From: Lewinellaceae bacterium
GTDB taxonomy: Bacteria > Bacteroidota > Bacteroidia > Chitinophagales > Saprospiraceae
Length of the DNA: 64,000 nucleotides
Assembly: GCA_024644235.1 (NCBI GenBank)
Contig: JAHELJ010000004.1
Coordinates: 124,001-188,000, forward strand
Direction of reading: 5' to 3'
Of the stretch, positions 43,733 to 52,337 are shown piece by piece. A program made the position numbers and the translations under genes. The notes beneath the pieces are model-generated. The model was not told the DNA's origin. It made no database searches and saw only the letters and a program-made list of their open reading frames with translations. The number at the start of each line of letters is the position of its first letter. Positions within the stretch are counted from its first letter, which is position 1.

Positions 43733-46700
43733 ATGGCTATAAAAAAGAGCCTACTTAAGGGCATAATTGTGATTACGGCTCTTTGGCAGGGATCCTGCAC
43801 AACAGAGAGGTCCCAACCCGCCACCGAACCGGGCGACTTATCAGTCTTTGAATTAATTGATCCATCTCACTCAGGTCTTGTTTTTAGCAATGATTTGATC
43901 GAGGATCTTGCCACAAAGGAGAACCTTCTTGATTTCGATTATTTCTACAATGGAGCAGGTGTCGGCATCGGTGATATTAATAACGATGGACTTCATGACA
44001 TTTTCATGGCAGGCAACCAGGTCGAAAACAGACTTTTTCTGAACAAAGGTGATCTGGTATTTGAGGACATTTCTTCTGTGGCAGGGATAAATGTTGGTAA
44101 ACAATGGTCAAACGGAGTGAGCCTGGCTGACGTGAATAATGACGGCTTTCTGGATATCTACATTTCACAGGGAGGTCCATTTGAAAGGGATGGAAGAGCA
44201 AATCTTCTCTACATCAACCAAGGTGATCTCACTTTTCAGGAAAAAGCACTAGAATACGGCCTGGATGACAAAGGCATTACCACGCAATCTGCTTTCTTCG
44301 ATTATGATAAAGATGGAGATCTGGACTGCTTCGTCATGAATGAAAGTGAGCTATATGGCTTTGATCCCGTCAGCTTTTTCCGTCAGATCGTGGAGAACCC
44401 CGGTAGGTATGATGTTAGCTTCAGTCATCTCTATCGTAATAACGAAGGTAGGTTTGAGAAGGTGAGCAAAGAGGCAGGTATCGTCGGACCGACCTTTGGC
44501 TTGGGCCTGGTCATCAGTGATATCAATGACGACGGATGGCTCGATGTCTACGTAGCGAATGATTACTTCCTTCCGGATAACTTGTATCTGAATCAACAGG
44601 ATGGAACATTCAGGGATCGCAGTAAGGTGCATTTGAAGCAGCAATCATTTTATGGAATGGGGGCCGATATTGCCGATATAAATAATGACGGCTTTCAGGA
44701 TATTATGGTTTTGGATATGGCCTCGAAGGATCATATTCGTTCAAAGACCCTGATGGCATCCATGGATCTTCCCAGCTTTGACTTGCTGGTTAATCAATTT
44801 CAATTTCCGCATCAGTATATGTTTAACAGCCTCCAGTTGAATGATCGCAATGGGCAGTTCAATAACATTGCGCATATGGCTGGTTTTGCTAAATCCGATT
44901 GGAGTTGGGCAGTACTGGCCGAGGATCTGGATCTGGATGGCAACAAGGATATACTCGTCACGAATGGTTACCGTCGGTACGCTCTTGATAATGACTTTAA
45001 GGGCCGGGTAATCGCCGCAAAGGAAGAATACAAGAATCAGGTACCCCTATCAGTAAAAAAGGAGCTATATGAAAGCATGCCTTCGGAGACCTTGCCCAAT
45101 CTCATTTTGCGAAATGAGGGTAATCTAGACTTTATCGATACTGGTTCAAAATGGGGGATGCCTCATCCATCATATTCCAACGGTGCAGCCATGGCAGATT
45201 TGGACAACGACGGAGATTTAGATGTGGTGATTAACAATATCGATCAAGAGGCTTTTCTTTATCGAAATCTTTCGGTCGATCAGAATCGCAGTCATTTTCT
45301 TAGTATCTCTATTTCAGACCAGACCTCCAGTTTTGCCAAAGTAAAATTGAAACACGGAAGTGAAATTCAGTTTGTAGAGCTTAAACAGGTGAGAGGTTAC
45401 ATGTCCTCGATGCCGGAGCAAGCGACTTTTGGCTTGGTGATCGATGATGAGGTAGAATCTATTGAGATCAGGTTCCTGGATGGCGACGTCATTCACCTGG
45501 AAGATGTAAGACCTGGTCAAAAGATCGAAGTGCGAGAAAGGGATGGTAGAGCCGTAAGCTTGCCTAGTGGCGAAAAGCTCAAAAGTTACTTTCAACCATT
45601 TGCTCCGATTGCCATAGGCCTTAACTACCGGCATGTCGAAGATGATTACAACGACTTTGCCCTTGAAGTTCTACTCCCTCAAAGACAGTCAACCTTGGGT
45701 CCGGATTTGGCTCGCGGTGACATTAATGGGGATGGCCGGGAGGACATTTATTTAGGAGGTGCCTCTGGTCAGTCCGCTCAGATTTACGTTCAACTGGATA
45801 ATGGCAGTTTCCAGCGTTTAGCCTGTCCAAGTTGTGAGGTTGACAGAGAGTATGAGGATTTAGGTGCCGTTCTTTTCGATTTGGAAGGCGATGGAGACAA
45901 TGACCTCTATGTCGTCAGTGGAGGCAATAGTGCTCCTGCAGATTCTGACCTTTACGAAGATCGACTGTATCAAAATGATGGCTCGGGGGTTTTCACGCGA
46001 ATAGACCTGGATGTCCCTAATCGATTCAGTGGAAGCAGGGTTAAGTCCATTGACTTTGATAGAGATGGCGATATAGACTTATTAGTCTGCAACCGAATCA
46101 TTCCTCAGCAGTATCCCGTGCCTGCACCATCTCTTCTACTCGTAAATGATGGTGGGAGGTTAGTGGATCAGACTGCTGTGGTGGCTCCGGGGCTTGCAGA
46201 TATGGGTATAGTGAATGATGTCGTGGTCACTGATTTTGATACTGATGGATTGCCTGATTTTATAGCTGTGGGAGAGTGGACGGGGATTCACTTTTTCAGA
46301 AATGAAGGTGGAACTTTTGCAGACAGATCTGCTGAATTTGGCTTTGATAAGTTAAAAGGATGGTGGTTTTCAATACACGAAACAGATGTGAATGCTGATG
46401 GATTACCTGACTATCTAGTGGGTAACGTTGGAGTCAATATTAAGCACAAAGCAAGTCTATCCAAGCCCCTAAAGGTTTACCTTCATGACTTTGACGATAG
46501 TGGCACAAAGGATTTGGTTCTTAGTACAATGTATAAAGACCGTTATGTGCCTGTGAGAGGTAAGGAGTGTTCTACTGAACAGATGCCATTCATCTCTCAA
46601 AAGTTTCCCCAGTACTTCGAGTTTGCCTCTGCGAGCCTAGTGGATATCTATGGCACTGATAAATTAGAGGCCGCCTATCAAGCCGAAGCGACAGAATTCT

Positions 46701-47074
46701 CCTCATTGCTGTTGGTTGGTAATGCTGAAGGGAGTTTCGATATTCAATATCTACCGAGAGAAGCTCAGGCTTTTCCAATCATGGACGCCGTGATAATCGA
46801 CCTTAATAAGGATGGATTGCAGGACGCCATCATAGCCGGCTGTCTTTATGAAACCGAGGTGGAGACTCCTCGATTAGATGCCGGTTCGGGTCTCGTACTG
46901 CTTGCTACAGGAGATGGATATCAGTTGGCACCATGCCCCGAATATTGTTTTCATATCCAGGGCAATGTGAAGCACCTGGATCTGTGGGAATTGGAGGATG
47001 GACGTCAGTTCATTGTTGCTCTGTGCAATGATGCTCCCCTCAGTATGATACGGTATCAGCAACCGAATATGTGA
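43733..47074 (+). CDS. Large FG-GAP/UnbV (CRTAC1-type) lipoprotein
   Basis: A 1113-residue protein with a lipoprotein-type start (MAIKKSLLKGIIVITALWQGSC, lipobox QGSC, not canonical). Many FG-GAP/VCBS repeats (DINNDGLHDI, DVNNDGFLDI, DYDKDGDLDC, DINDDGWLDV, DLDNDGDLDV, DLNKDGLQDA) form beta-propellers on either side of a central ASPIC/UnbV domain at about residues 525-605 (GSEIQFVELKQVRGYMSS, ESIEIRFLDGDV). Unlike its divergent neighbour it has no T9SS domain and ends within a propeller region. Calcium binding is implied by the motifs; the role is unknown, perhaps ligand binding or adhesion next to the SusCD system. Confidence 0.88.
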   Translation: MAIKKSLLKGIIVITALWQGSCTTERSQPATEPGDLSVFELIDPSHSGLVFSNDLIEDLATKENLLDFDYFYNGAGVGIGDINNDGLHDIFMAGNQVENRLFLNKGDLVFEDISSVAGINVGKQWSNGVSLADVNNDGFLDIYISQGGPFERDGRANLLYINQGDLTFQEKALEYGLDDKGITTQSAFFDYDKDGDLDCFVMNESELYGFDPVSFFRQIVENPGRYDVSFSHLYRNNEGRFEKVSKEAGIVGPTFGLGLVISDINDDGWLDVYVANDYFLPDNLYLNQQDGTFRDRSKVHLKQQSFYGMGADIADINNDGFQDIMVLDMASKDHIRSKTLMASMDLPSFDLLVNQFQFPHQYMFNSLQLNDRNGQFNNIAHMAGFAKSDWSWAVLAEDLDLDGNKDILVTNGYRRYALDNDFKGRVIAAKEEYKNQVPLSVKKELYESMPSETLPNLILRNEGNLDFIDTGSKWGMPHPSYSNGAAMADLDNDGDLDVVINNIDQEAFLYRNLSVDQNRSHFLSISISDQTSSFAKVKLKHGSEIQFVELKQVRGYMSSMPEQATFGLVIDDEVESIEIRFLDGDVIHLEDVRPGQKIEVRERDGRAVSLPSGEKLKSYFQPFAPIAIGLNYRHVEDDYNDFALEVLLPQRQSTLGPDLARGDINGDGREDIYLGGASGQSAQIYVQLDNGSFQRLACPSCEVDREYEDLGAVLFDLEGDGDNDLYVVSGGNSAPADSDLYEDRLYQNDGSGVFTRIDLDVPNRFSGSRVKSIDFDRDGDIDLLVCNRIIPQQYPVPAPSLLLVNDGGRLVDQTAVVAPGLADMGIVNDVVVTDFDTDGLPDFIAVGEWTGIHFFRNEGGTFADRSAEFGFDKLKGWWFSIHETDVNADGLPDYLVGNVGVNIKHKASLSKPLKVYLHDFDDSGTKDLVLSTMYKDRYVPVRGKECSTEQMPFISQKFPQYFEFASASLVDIYGTDKLEAAYQAEATEFSSLLLVGNAEGSFDIQYLPREAQAFPIMDAVIIDLNKDGLQDAIIAGCLYETEVETPRLDAGSGLVLLATGDGYQLAPCPEYCFHIQGNVKHLDLWELEDGRQFIVALCNDAPLSMIRYQQPNM

Positions 47075-47130
47075 CCGGAATACGACCTCTAAAAAAAACT
47101 AAGGCAGCTGATTTCTTGCACAAAATCTTT

Positions 47131-47138
47131 TATCTTTG
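47131..47138 (+). promoter_or_regulatory. Bacteroidota -7 element (TATCTTTG) of rpsU
   Basis: An exact TAnnTTTG match 32 bases before the rpsU ATG. I see no convincing -33 partner at the normal distance. Confidence 0.5.
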
Positions 47139-47170
47139 CGATCCATTTTGATTTACAGAAATTCGATTTT

Positions 47171-47359
47171 ATGCTGATCATTGATGTAAAAGAGGGTGAA
47201 TCTATAGACAGAGCCTTGAAGAAGTATAAGCGTAAGTTTGAGCGCACTGGAATGCTTCGGGAGCTGCGCAAGCGCAAGCACTTTACCAAACCATCGGTCA
47301 AGCGTCGGGCTGAGGTTTTGAAGGCCGTCTATAAGCTTCAGAAGTACGGAAGCGATTAA
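47171..47359 (+). CDS. rpsU: 30S ribosomal protein S21
   Basis: A 62-residue basic protein that matches bS21 throughout: MLIIDVKEGESIDRALKKYKRKFERTG (in part) with the conserved ALKKYKRKF core, then LRELRKRKHFTKPSVKRR and a Bacteroidota-type C-terminal extension AEVLKAVYKLQKY. It joins the small subunit near the anti-Shine-Dalgarno end of 16S rRNA. It is the first gene of the conserved Bacteroidota order rpsU-xerC-hpf-tRNAs-tuf. Confidence 0.97.
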   Translation: MLIIDVKEGESIDRALKKYKRKFERTGMLRELRKRKHFTKPSVKRRAEVLKAVYKLQKYGSD

Positions 47360-47484
47360 TTAAGCGAAGCTGGGTTCTCCGGCTCCCTCCGATCTTTCTT
47401 GCCATTTATTTCAGAGTGTTGGTGACTCTTGTTTCTTTTTTTCCAGGGTTTTTAGATATTTAGTCTTATCGGGAAAGGGCATAT

Positions 47485-48381
47485 ATGCATTTAGAATCCT
47501 TTTTGAAATACTTACGCTTTGAGAAACGGTGTTCACCTAATACAGTCAAAGCGTACGAATCGGACATTTCGCAAGTATTTGAATATACTTCAAGCACTTA
47601 TGAATTGTCGGATCCTGCATTGATAGGCCACGAGCATTTACGATCGTGGATTGTCGATTTGGTTACCTCTGGAAAAGTAGCCCGAACTATCAACCGGAAG
47701 ATCTCATCGATCAAGACTTTTTACAAATATTTGAAAAGGAAAGGAGTGGTTGCAACTAATCCTACCGGTAAGTTATCTTCACTGAAGGTACCGAAGCGAT
47801 TGCCTAACTATGTTCAAGAAAGCCAGGTACTACATATACTGGCACAAGACCGGTTGGATGAATCTTATGAGTCTTATCGGGATATATTAATCATTGAACT
47901 TTTATACGCCACCGGAATGAGGAGAAGTGAGCTAATCGATTTAAAGGATAATCAGATCGATAACAGTCTCTCACAACTCAAAGTTGTGGGAAAAGGAAAT
48001 AAAACAAGAATTATCCCTATTACGCGTACTTTGATGGATAAGATGGAGGCTTTCCGAAAAATCCGGAATGACGAGTTTGGAAACGATGTAGGATATTTCT
48101 TTCTCACCCGTAGTGGAACAAAGCTATACCCAAAACTTGTTTATAATGTAGTGAGGAAATACCTAGAAGCAGTTACAACCCTTGAACAGAAGGGACCCCA
48201 TACATTGCGTCATTCATTCGCTACTCATCTGTCCAATCATGGGGCAGATCTCAATGCAATCAAAGAGTTGTTGGGCCATGCTAATTTAGGAGCGACTCAG
48301 ATTTATACACACAATACCATCGAAAAACTGAAGAAAGTTTATTCCGAGTCCCACCCAAAGGCTAAAAAGAACAATAGATAG
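47485..48381 (+). CDS. xerC: Tyrosine recombinase XerC/XerD type
   Basis: A 298-residue site-specific recombinase. The N-terminal SAM-like core-binding domain (FLKYLRFEKRCSPNTVKAYESD) is followed by the catalytic domain with all expected residues: Arg146 (TGMRRSEL), Lys170 (VVGKGNK), His239 and Arg242 (HTLRHSFATHL), His265 (LLGHANLG) and the nucleophile Tyr274 (TQIYTH). Its role is chromosome dimer resolution with a partner Xer protein. Length and place between rpsU and hpf match the chromosomal XerC-type gene of other Bacteroidota, so it is not a mobile-element integrase. Which of the XerC/XerD labels fits cannot be decided from this one sequence. Confidence 0.92.
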   Translation: MHLESFLKYLRFEKRCSPNTVKAYESDISQVFEYTSSTYELSDPALIGHEHLRSWIVDLVTSGKVARTINRKISSIKTFYKYLKRKGVVATNPTGKLSSLKVPKRLPNYVQESQVLHILAQDRLDESYESYRDILIIELLYATGMRRSELIDLKDNQIDNSLSQLKVVGKGNKTRIIPITRTLMDKMEAFRKIRNDEFGNDVGYFFLTRSGTKLYPKLVYNVVRKYLEAVTTLEQKGPHTLRHSFATHLSNHGADLNAIKELLGHANLGATQIYTHNTIEKLKKVYSESHPKAKKNNR

Positions 48382-48411
48382 CATCTTGTTAATCTTATAA
48401 ACCCACAGTGT

Positions 48412-48729
48412 ATGAACATTAGAATGGAATCGGTACATTTTACAGCAGATCAGAAGCTGCAGGACTACATTGACAAAAAGCTGAACAAGCTAGATTCATT
48501 CTACAACCGCATTATCGATGCTCACGTGATCCTGAAACTGGAGAATACCGGACAAATTCGAGACAAGATTGTCGAAGTCAAGTTGAAGATTCCCAAGGAT
48601 CTGTTAGTCGCTAAAGTATCGAAGAAGACCTTCGAAGCAGCCGTTGATGAGTCTGTAAAATTGCTGCGGAGGCAACTAATTCGACATAAGGAACGCCAGC
48701 GATCATTTTCCGATCCACTGGAACCTTAA
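48412..48729 (+). CDS. hpf: Ribosome hibernation-promoting factor (short form)
   Basis: A 105-residue protein of the HPF/RaiA family: MNIRMESVHFTADQKLQDYIDKKLNKLDSFYNRI (in part), ILKLEN, VEVKLKIPKDLLVAKVSKKTFEAAVDES, LLRRQLIRHKERQR. It binds the small-subunit decoding region and stalls ribosomes in slow growth. The C-terminal dimerisation domain of long HPF is absent, so this is the short type. It is 30 bases after xerC. Confidence 0.95.
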   Translation: MNIRMESVHFTADQKLQDYIDKKLNKLDSFYNRIIDAHVILKLENTGQIRDKIVEVKLKIPKDLLVAKVSKKTFEAAVDESVKLLRRQLIRHKERQRSFSDPLEP

Positions 48730-49036
48730 AAACAGCTGTAACTTCCTCGTTTTACGGCCTTTTCAAAATGAAAGGATAGGTTTCAATTTTGTGAAAAAAG
48801 TGATATCTTTGCCATCGCTTTGGGAAAAAGTTCTTTTGAGCGCGCTACTTTGTCTCCTCTTTTGTAGACAATAGGCGAGAAAACTGAGAGCTATTTTGTT
48901 GATTTTGAGGGGGAAAACACATATGTGAATCTATGATGTACATTGGCCGCTCTCGTGTGCTTTGAAATAAGTGGATTTTCAAGAATGTAAACGAGAAAAC
49001 GAATTATCCTTTGTAGAGATAATCTCACGATCTAAG
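48730..49036 (+). other. 307-base leader before the tRNA-tuf cluster
   Basis: No gene is visible. It holds a promoter (48781-48811), a hairpin at about 48850-48871 (TTGTCT and AGACAA), and a second small hairpin at about 49005-49025 (ATTATC and GATAAT). A short motif CGAGAAAAC occurs twice (near 48874 and 48991). The long leader may carry signals for anti-termination or tRNA processing, but I cannot show this. Confidence 0.45.
48781..48811 (+). promoter_or_regulatory. Bacteroidota promoter of the tRNA-tuf operon
   Basis: TTTC (48781-48784, one base from the TTTG consensus), 19 bases, then TATCTTTG (48804-48811), an exact TAnnTTTG. The spacing is that of the phylum's housekeeping sigma factor. 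Confidence 0.6.
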
Positions 49037-49109
49037 GCCGATGTAGCTCAGCTGGTAGAGCAGCTGATTTGTAATCAGCTGGTCGGGGGTTCGAGTCCCT
49101 CCATCGGCT
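49037..49109 (+). tRNA. tRNA-Thr (anticodon TGT)
   Basis: 73 bases with acceptor arms GCCGATG and CATCGGC, D-arm AGCTCAGCTGGTAGAGC, anticodon loop TTTGTAA and TTCGAGTC in the T-arm. First of four tRNAs before tuf. CCA is not encoded (TCTCATT follows). Confidence 0.96.
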
Positions 49110-49163
49110 CTCATTGATTAGACGAAGAGCTCAGTTGCCTCGTTTTGAAGTGATCTCAATATT

Positions 49164-49246
49164 GGGGGCGCGCCGGAGTTGGAGAGCCGGGGCAGACTGT
49201 AAATCTGTTGTCTACGACTGAATAGGTTCGAATCCTATCGCCCCCA
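49164..49246 (+). tRNA. tRNA-Tyr (anticodon GTA)
   Basis: 83 bases with a long variable arm, acceptor arms GGGGGCG and CGCCCCC, anticodon loop CTGTAAA and T-arm GGTTCGAATCC. The length and extra arm are typical of bacterial tRNA-Tyr. Confidence 0.95.
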
Positions 49247-49252
49247 CGAGAT

Positions 49253-49501
49253 GGGTTTGGATGTGAGTGTGAGTGTGGGTGTGAATGGGTTCATTGAATC
49301 GAAGAATCACTCTCCACACATACCCACACTCACACAACACACCCAACTTGCGGGCGTAGCTCAGTTGGTAGAGCATCAGCCTTCCAAGCTGAGGGTCGTG
49401 GGTTCGAGTCTCATCGCCCGCTCCATTTTTTTAGAAAGTACATTGGCTAGACACATGATGAATTTTGGAAACTCACACGCACACTCACACACACCCAACT
49501 T

Positions 49502-49503
<2 letters not shown>
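49253..49503 (+). repeat. GT/AC-rich inverted and direct repeats flanking tRNA-Gly
   Basis: A GT-rich tract (49253-49290) contains GTGTGAGTGTGGGT (49267-49280), whose exact complement ACCCACACTCACAC lies at 49322-49335, forming a 14-bp stem with a 41-base loop before tRNA-Gly. The AC tract with CCCAACTTGC (49325-49351) recurs nearly intact at 49480-49503, just before the second tRNA-Thr; the last two bases of each copy belong to the tRNA. tRNA-Gly itself lies within this span. Confidence 0.85.
49350..49425 (+). tRNA. tRNA-Gly (anticodon TCC)
   Basis: Acceptor arms GCGGGCG and CGCCCGC, D-arm AGCTCAGTTGGTAGAGC, anticodon loop CTTCCAA, T-arm GGTTCGAGTC. The CCA end is encoded (49423-49425), unlike in the neighbouring tRNAs. 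Confidence 0.96.
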
Positions 49504-49573
<70 letters not shown>

Positions 49574-49626
49574 CAAACTTGATTTTGAAACAGTTAAAAT
49601 TTTAGAAAACGTAAAATAACTATCCG

Positions 49627-50823
49627 ATGGCAAAGGAAACTTTTGAAAGGACTAAACCACATTTGAACGTGGGTACTATTGGACACGTAGACCATGGCAA
49701 GACAACATTGACAGCTGCCATCACCTATGTGTTGTCGCAAGATGGTCTTGCGAAGAGCATGGATTATGATTCAATTGATGCTGCTCCAGAAGAGAAAGAA
49801 CGTGGTATTACGATCAATACGGCACACGTGGAGTATGAAACATCTAATCGTCACTATGCTCATGTGGATTGTCCTGGCCATGCTGACTATGTGAAGAACA
49901 TGGTCACGGGTGCCGCTCAGATGGATGGAGCTATCCTTGTGGTAGCAGCCACGGATGGTCCTATGCCTCAAACCCGCGAACATATACTGCTGGCGAGGCA
50001 GGTTGGTGTTCCCAAGATTGTGGTATTTATGAATAAAGTGGATTTGGTTGACGATGAGGAGATGCTTGAATTGGTAGAGATGGAAGTTCGTGAACTGCTG
50101 GATCAATATGAGTTTGATGGTGACAATGCCATTATCGTGAAAGGTTCAGCGCTGAAAGCTCTGGAAGGAGATGCCGACGCTCAGAAAGCGATCCGAGAAC
50201 TTATGGAGGCTGTTGATACCGAAATTCCGGAGCCAGTACGATTGATCGATCAACCTTTCCTGATGCCAATTGAAGATGTCTTTTCGATTACCGGCCGGGG
50301 AACAGTTGCAACAGGTCGAATCGAGCGTGGTGTTATTGAAACGAGTAACAGTGTAGAGATCGTCGGTATGATGAGGGAAGGCGAAAAGCCAATGACATCA
50401 ACAGTAACTGGTGTGGAGATGTTCCGTAAAATTCTGTCTCGAGGTGAAGCAGGAGATAATGCTGGACTACTTTTACGAGGTATTGACAAAGACGATATTA
50501 AAAGAGGACAAGTGATTTGTGCTCCAGGTTCTGTCAATCCGCATAAAAAATTCAAGTGCGAGGTATATGTACTAAGTAAAGATGAGGGAGGAAGACATAC
50601 TCCTTTCTTCAATGGATATCGTCCACAGTTTTACTTCCGTACCACTGATGTGACCGGCGATGTGACCTTGCCAAGCGGAGTTGAGATGGTGATGCCTGGT
50701 GATAATGTGACTGTTGAAGTATCATTGATCAACTCAATAGCTATGGAGAAAGGTTTGCGCTTTGCGATCAGAGAAGGTGGTAGAACAGTTGGCGCTGGTC
50801 AGGTTACGGAAATAATTGAATAG
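49627..50823 (+). CDS. tuf: Elongation factor Tu
   Basis: A 398-residue GTPase that delivers aminoacyl-tRNA to the ribosome. All G motifs are intact: [10 protein letters not shown] (residues 19-28), the switch I region [21 protein letters not shown], and NKVD at about 136-139. Domains 2 and 3 ([42 protein letters not shown]) are complete. It is the last gene of the tRNA-tuf unit and is followed by a strong terminator. Confidence 0.99.
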   Translation: MAKETFERTKPHLNVGTIGHVDHGKTTLTAAITYVLSQDGLAKSMDYDSIDAAPEEKERGITINTAHVEYETSNRHYAHVDCPGHADYVKNMVTGAAQMDGAILVVAATDGPMPQTREHILLARQVGVPKIVVFMNKVDLVDDEEMLELVEMEVRELLDQYEFDGDNAIIVKGSALKALEGDADAQKAIRELMEAVDTEIPEPVRLIDQPFLMPIEDVFSITGRGTVATGRIERGVIETSNSVEIVGMMREGEKPMTSTVTGVEMFRKILSRGEAGDNAGLLLRGIDKDDIKRGQVICAPGSVNPHKKFKCEVYVLSKDEGGRHTPFFNGYRPQFYFRTTDVTGDVTLPSGVEMVMPGDNVTVEVSLINSIAMEKGLRFAIREGGRTVGAGQVTEIIE

Positions 50824-50848
50824 AAATCTGAACAATATCAGAGATATA

Positions 50849-50887
50849 TTAAGCACCCTCAATGGAGGGTGCTTAATTCCTTTTTTA
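50849..50887 (+). terminator. Strong factor-independent terminator after tuf
   Basis: A perfect 12-bp stem, TTAAGCACCCTC (50849-50860) and GAGGGTGCTTAA (50865-50876), with an AATG loop and a TTCCTTTTTT tail. It ends 24 bases before tRNA-Trp. Confidence 0.92.
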
Positions 50888-50910
50888 GAGAGAAAGATCA
50901 TGAGCCATCC

Positions 50911-50983
50911 ACGGGCATAGCTCAATTGGTAGAGCGACGGTCTCCAAAACCGTAGGCTGGGGGTTCGAGTCCTCCTGCCCGTG
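50911..50983 (+). tRNA. tRNA-Trp (anticodon CCA)
   Basis: 73 bases with acceptor arms ACGGGCA and TGCCCGT, anticodon stem ACGGT and ACCGT around CTCCAAA, T-arm GGTTCGAGTCC and discriminator G, as expected for tRNA-Trp. It sits directly before secE, as in many bacteria. Confidence 0.96.
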
Positions 50984-51040
50984 CTAGGAGACTTAATAGA
51001 AGTCGACATTTTATTTGAAAGACTTAGAGGAAATCAATTC

Positions 51041-51229
51041 ATGGAGAAATTAGTCCAAAGTATCAGGGAAAGTTATAACGAGCTGATCAACAAAGTAAGT
51101 TGGCCGAGTTGGCCAAATTTGCAGCAAAGTACTATCCTGGTGCTTGTTGCCTCTTTGATTATTGCTTTGTTGGTCTTCATAATGGACTCGCTGTCAAAGC
51201 AGATAGTGGATATTCTCTACAATATCTAA
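51041..51229 (+). CDS. secE: Preprotein translocase subunit SecE
   Basis: A 62-residue membrane protein with one transmembrane helix. I start at the ATG at 51041 (MEKLVQSIRESYNELINKVSWPSW, in part); the longer frame would begin inside the tRNA-Trp gene. The conserved amphipathic helix, the NKVSWPSW turn and the single C-terminal helix (STILVLVASLIIALLVFIMD) are those of bacterial SecE. It stabilises SecY in the inner membrane. Confidence 0.95.
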   Translation: MEKLVQSIRESYNELINKVSWPSWPNLQQSTILVLVASLIIALLVFIMDSLSKQIVDILYNI

Positions 51230-51238
51230 TTGGGAGCG

Positions 51239-51787
51239 ATGAGTGAAGAAAGCAAATGGTATTCCCTGCGGGTGATTAGCGGCAAAGAGCGCAAACTGAA
51301 AGAACGGATCGAGCTGGAGGTAAAGCGCTCAGGCTGGAGTGATGTGATCACTCAGGTGATTGTACCCACAGAAAAGGTTTATAAGATAAGGAATGGGAAG
51401 AAGGTGATTCAAGAGCGTAACATTCTGCCTGGATATATCCTGGTGGAGGCTGAACCGTCGAGATTCACCGGAGAAATGATTCAGACCATTTCCAACATGA
51501 CAAATGTGATCAACTTTCTTGGAGGGAGCAATCCCATTCCGATGAAGGACACAGAAGCAAACCGGATGCTTGGTAAGGCAGATGAATCCCAGGAGGGAGA
51601 AGAGATCATGATTGAACCATTCTTGGTGGGAGAAACGATCAAGATTATCGATGGGCCTTTCAACAATTTTGTGGGGGACATCAGAGAGGTGAATGAAGAG
51701 AAAAAGAAGTTGAAGGTGATTGTAAAAATATTTGGTAGAGGGACCGAAGTGGAGCTGAACTTCATGCAAGTGGAGAAGCAGACCTAA
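51239..51787 (+). CDS. nusG: Transcription termination/antitermination factor NusG
   Basis: A 182-residue protein. I use the ATG at 51239 (MSEESKWYSLRVISGKERKL); a TTG at 51230 would add three residues. The NGN domain (WYSLRVISGKERKLKERIE, PGYILVEAE) contacts RNA polymerase, and the C-terminal KOW domain (GETIKIIDGPFNNFVGDIREVN, in part) binds S10 or Rho. It is 9 bases after secE. The extra acidic segment between the domains (ADESQEGEEIMI) is common in this phylum. Confidence 0.97.
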   Translation: MSEESKWYSLRVISGKERKLKERIELEVKRSGWSDVITQVIVPTEKVYKIRNGKKVIQERNILPGYILVEAEPSRFTGEMIQTISNMTNVINFLGGSNPIPMKDTEANRMLGKADESQEGEEIMIEPFLVGETIKIIDGPFNNFVGDIREVNEEKKKLKVIVKIFGRGTEVELNFMQVEKQT

Positions 51788-51821
51788 GTCATTGGGGACT
51801 CACTTATAAAGAACTAGAAAC

Positions 51822-52280
51822 ATGGCGAAAGAAATTGAAGGCTTTCTGAAATTACAGGTTAGAGGAGGACAGGCCAACCCTGCTCCACCCGTAGGACCAG
51901 CCTTAGGATCAAAAGGAGTCAATATCATGGAATTCTGTAAGCGCTTCAATGCGCGTACACAGGATTCACAGGGTAAGATTATTCCAGTTGTAATTACCGT
52001 CTATCGTGATAAGTCCTTCGACTTCATAATAAAGACTCCTCCAGCGGCTGTGCAACTTCTTGAGGCAGCGAAATTAAAGAAAGGCTCTCAGGAATCGAAC
52101 CGCATTAAGGTAGGATCCGTCACCTGGGATCAGGTGAAAGAGATAGCTGAGGCAAAGATGGTGGACCTGAATGCGTTCAAGGTTGAGTCGGCAATGAAAA
52201 TGGTGGCCGGTACTGCCAGAAGCATGGGGATCACCATTTCAGGGACTGCACCTTTTGCTCAAAGCAGCGAAGAAGAATAA
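51822..52280 (+). CDS. rplK: 50S ribosomal protein L11
   Basis: A 152-residue uL11 protein: [24 protein letters not shown] (in part), [31 protein letters not shown], and the RNA-binding C-terminal domain with [14 protein letters not shown] and GTARSMGI. It is a few residues longer than the E. coli protein because of an acidic tail (SSEEE). It supports the GTPase-associated center. It is 34 bases after nusG. Confidence 0.98.
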   Translation: MAKEIEGFLKLQVRGGQANPAPPVGPALGSKGVNIMEFCKRFNARTQDSQGKIIPVVITVYRDKSFDFIIKTPPAAVQLLEAAKLKKGSQESNRIKVGSVTWDQVKEIAEAKMVDLNAFKVESAMKMVAGTARSMGITISGTAPFAQSSEEE

Positions 52281-52337
52281 CAATTTTTAGAAGGGAGTCG
52301 CAGATAAGAAGCGACGCTAATAACCTCGTAAACATTC

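Noticed and set aside
47485-48381. Tyrosine recombinase as sign of an integrated element
   Set aside because: Position between rpsU and hpf and the sequence fit the chromosomal Xer gene. No attachment-site repeats or phage genes are near, although tRNAs follow.
50981-51040. N-terminal extension of SecE
   Set aside because: It begins inside the tRNA-Trp gene; family length fits a start at 51041.
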